Source: Ruminococcus sp. UBA1828
GTDB taxonomy: Bacteria > Bacillota > Clostridia > Oscillospirales > Ruminococcaceae
Direction of reading: 5' to 3'
Length of the DNA stretch: 16,084 bases
Assembly: GCA_002338885.1 (NCBI GenBank)
Contig: DDJI01000037.1
Coordinates: forward strand, 189-16,272
Shown: positions 14,308 through 16,084 of the stretch, in pieces
Position numbering within the stretch: the stretch's first letter is position 1
Layout of the letters: every line of letters begins with the position of its first letter
Program-made: the position numbers and the translations under genes
Notes under the pieces: generated by a model
Databases searched by the model: none
What the model saw: only the letters and a program-made list of their open reading frames with translations
Told to the model about the DNA's origin: nothing

Positions 14308-15474
14308 ATGTCAATGCTCAACGAGGTAAGACCTTCAAATGACGTTCAAAGAGACCGCTCCTTCAAAGGGCGTTTAAAGGAGCTTATCCCCTGGAAAGGC
14401 GACAACGCAAAGGAAATAGTGCGCAAGGTAATATACATTTCCGCCGTAGCGGTGCTTGTCGTTTCGGCGGTAAACGCCATAGAGTACAAGTTCGGCACCT
14501 CCGACCTTTGGGAGGATAAAGATTACCTGAGCGAGCTGTATCACGGCTCAGGCACCACCCCCGACGCTGAAAACACAGATAACACGGACAATCAGCAGTC
14601 GGTTGTCCCCACAACCGATTCGGACAGTTCCCAAACGGATGCGTCCGGCGAGGCGGAGCAAAATCCCGAGGATTCAAAGTATCCCGAGGGCATGCTTGAG
14701 CGGTTTAAAGCTTTATACGACCTCAACCCCGAAATAATCGGATGGTTGACAATAGACGGTCTTACCGATGAGAACGGAGAAAACTACATCGACTACCCGG
14801 TAATGCAGACCACCGACAACGACTACTATCTCAACCATGACTTTTTGGGTGAGGAAAAGTCCTACGGTGCGCTCTTTGCCGACTATCACGTAAAGATTAC
14901 CCGCGACTCCGGTCCCAGAAACACCGTAATATACGGCCACAACATGGGCGCGGGAACGTATTTCAGCCACCTCAACGACTACAAAAAGCGTGCGTCGTTT
15001 GTGAGTGAGCACAGACTGGTGACATACAGCACCCTATACGAAGAAAACCAATACATCATAATAGGCTGCTTCCTTGTGGGAATAAGGGAGGATCAGGACA
15101 CGCTTCCTTTGTTCAGGTATCATCTGATATTTGATTTTGCGGACATGTCCGAATTTGACTACTGGTATCAGAACGTCATGTACCGAAACTACTACATCAC
15201 GGATATCCCCTGCTCGATGGATGACGAGTACATCACTCTTTCCACCTGCTCTACCGAGATATACGACTCGAGGTTTGTAGTGGTTGCAAGAAAGGTTCGC
15301 GACGGCGAAGACCCCAGCGTTTACAACTATTATTCCAACCCTGACGCAAGAAAGCCGGCGGCATTTTACGAGGCGTACGGCATGGAAGTGCCGGACGACG
15401 ACGGCCCGAACTATCAATACTACGGTGTAACAGCCGATACCGCAGAAGGAACTGAAAACAGCAATGAAAACTAA
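14308..15474 (+). CDS. Class B sortase, membrane-anchored (first of a tandem pair)
   Basis: 388 residues. A basic N-terminus leads into one membrane helix (about 38-57), then an acidic Ser/Thr/Asp-rich linker (about 65-125), then a sortase domain. Catalytic residues: His211 in IYGHNM, Cys314 in LSTC, and Arg322 in DSRFVVVARK. IDYPVMQTTDND and the GTYFSHL segment are typical of class B sortases, which join surface proteins to cell wall or build pili outside the membrane. A Tyr/acidic tail of about 60 residues follows the barrel, longer than usual. ATG 14308 is 8 bases after GAGG; an in-frame GTG at 14299 lies within that binding site. It is 33 bases after pncC. No LPXTG or NPQTN-type substrate is in the window. 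Confidence 0.9.
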   Translation: MSMLNEVRPSNDVQRDRSFKGRLKELIPWKGDNAKEIVRKVIYISAVAVLVVSAVNAIEYKFGTSDLWEDKDYLSELYHGSGTTPDAENTDNTDNQQSVVPTTDSDSSQTDASGEAEQNPEDSKYPEGMLERFKALYDLNPEIIGWLTIDGLTDENGENYIDYPVMQTTDNDYYLNHDFLGEEKSYGALFADYHVKITRDSGPRNTVIYGHNMGAGTYFSHLNDYKKRASFVSEHRLVTYSTLYEENQYIIIGCFLVGIREDQDTLPLFRYHLIFDFADMSEFDYWYQNVMYRNYYITDIPCSMDDEYITLSTCSTEIYDSRFVVVARKVRDGEDPSVYNYYSNPDARKPAAFYEAYGMEVPDDDGPNYQYYGVTADTAEGTENSNEN

Positions 15475-16084
15475 CGCAAAAACCAGCGAAAACAAACCGG
15501 CACTCAGGTTTGCCGCGGGCGCGCTTGCGATGATAATCGCCGTAAGCATGCTCAGCGGCTGTCAGAAAAAGATAGATGACGAACCTGACCCCTCTGTGAC
15601 GCAGCCGACAACTACGCCTTCGACGCAGCCGCCCAAGACGGAGGCGACCACCGTTACAACGCTTCCGCCGGAGCCGGAGCCGCTTGAAAAATATCTTGAG
15701 TTCTATGAGCAAAACAACGAGTTTGTCGGCTGGATCTCAATTCCTTCGCTGACCAATTCGCGCGGAGAGATGTACATAGATTACCCCGTTGTTCAGGCGG
15801 ACGACAATTCAAAGTACATAGATACCGATTTTTACGGCGAGGAATCCAAGTCCGGAGCAATATATGCGGACTACAAGGTTCCCATAACGGCGACAAGCCA
15901 TGCGGACAACATCACCCTTTTCGGACACAGCATGGCGGACGGAACGTATTTTCGGCACATCATCGACTACCGCGAGGGCGTGGATTTTGTAAAGGAACAC
16001 TACCTTATCAACTTTGACACGCGATGGGAAGAAAATCAATACGTGGTTGTCGCCTGCTTCCTGATAGGAATATATGAGTGGCAG
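15464..16084 (+). CDS. Second class B sortase, predicted lipoprotein (3' end outside window)
   Basis: 207 residues are visible; the frame is open to the window edge. The N-terminus has a basic start, a hydrophobic run (about 15-30) and a lipobox LSGC with Cys33, then a Pro/Thr-rich linker (about 43-73). The sortase domain follows with GWISIPS, YIDYPVVQADDNSKY and GHSMADGTYFRH, whose His155 is the catalytic His; the active Cys and Arg should lie beyond the edge. It is clearly a paralogue of the upstream sortase, sharing the same insertion before YIDYPV and the EENQY segment. It begins 11 bases before the upstream stop codon, in another frame; AAGGA is 13 bases before the ATG. A lipid anchor in place of a membrane helix is unusual for a sortase. 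Confidence 0.88.
   Translation, partial: MKTNAKTSENKPALRFAAGALAMIIAVSMLSGCQKKIDDEPDPSVTQPTTTPSTQPPKTEATTVTTLPPEPEPLEKYLEFYEQNNEFVGWISIPSLTNSRGEMYIDYPVVQADDNSKYIDTDFYGEESKSGAIYADYKVPITATSHADNITLFGHSMADGTYFRHIIDYREGVDFVKEHYLINFDTRWEENQYVVVACFLIGIYEWQ

Noticed and set aside
15034..15549. Minus-strand frames opposite the sortase pair
   Set aside because: Both sense frames hold sortase motifs; the antisense products are low-complexity Val- or Arg-rich shadows.

Overview
The window looks like a chromosomal segment of a low-to-mid GC Firmicute, most likely an uncultured member of the Clostridia. The evidence is the gene content (LonA-EngB pair, YerC/TrpR-like regulator, redox chaperone Hsp33, rhodanese-less ThiI next to its own cysteine desulfurase, class B sortases), strong GGAGG-type ribosome binding sites, sigma-A style promoters with 17-bp spacers, and Gram-positive lipoprotein signals. 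Isoleucine is often encoded by ATA. No phage, transposon, CRISPR or plasmid genes are seen. Most of the window is housekeeping; the unusual material is at the right edge and in some intergenic stretches.

Layout. Positions 1-21 hold the 5' end of a tRNA on the minus strand, with a near-perfect promoter (29 bp) and a leader hairpin. A minus-strand operon follows (transcribed right to left): yerC-like regulator, SAM methyltransferase, hslO (Hsp33). Next is a second minus-strand pair, lon then engB, overlapping by 20 bases. lon is transcribed divergently from lepA, with separate promoters at 5424-5452 and 5525-5553. After lepA comes a hairpin-rich intergenic stretch, then an unrecognised five-helix membrane protein that ends in a clear terminator. 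A short non-coding region with two imperfect repeats separates it from a minus-strand pair of separate transcription units: an orphan HlyD-type adaptor lipoprotein with its own terminator, and hemW. Divergent from hemW, a plus-strand cluster runs to the end: cysteine desulfurase, thiI, pncC, a membrane-anchored class B sortase, and a second class B sortase that overlaps it by 11 bases and is cut by the window edge.

Functional reading. The left half is protein quality control and translation (Hsp33, Lon, EngB, LepA). The desulfurase and ThiI form a sulfur relay for 4-thiouridine in tRNA and possibly thiamin thiazole. PncC salvages NMN. The sortase pair is the most unusual part: the first copy has an N-terminal membrane helix, while the second carries a lipobox and a Pro/Thr-rich linker, so it should be a lipid-anchored sortase. 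No sortase substrate is visible in the window.
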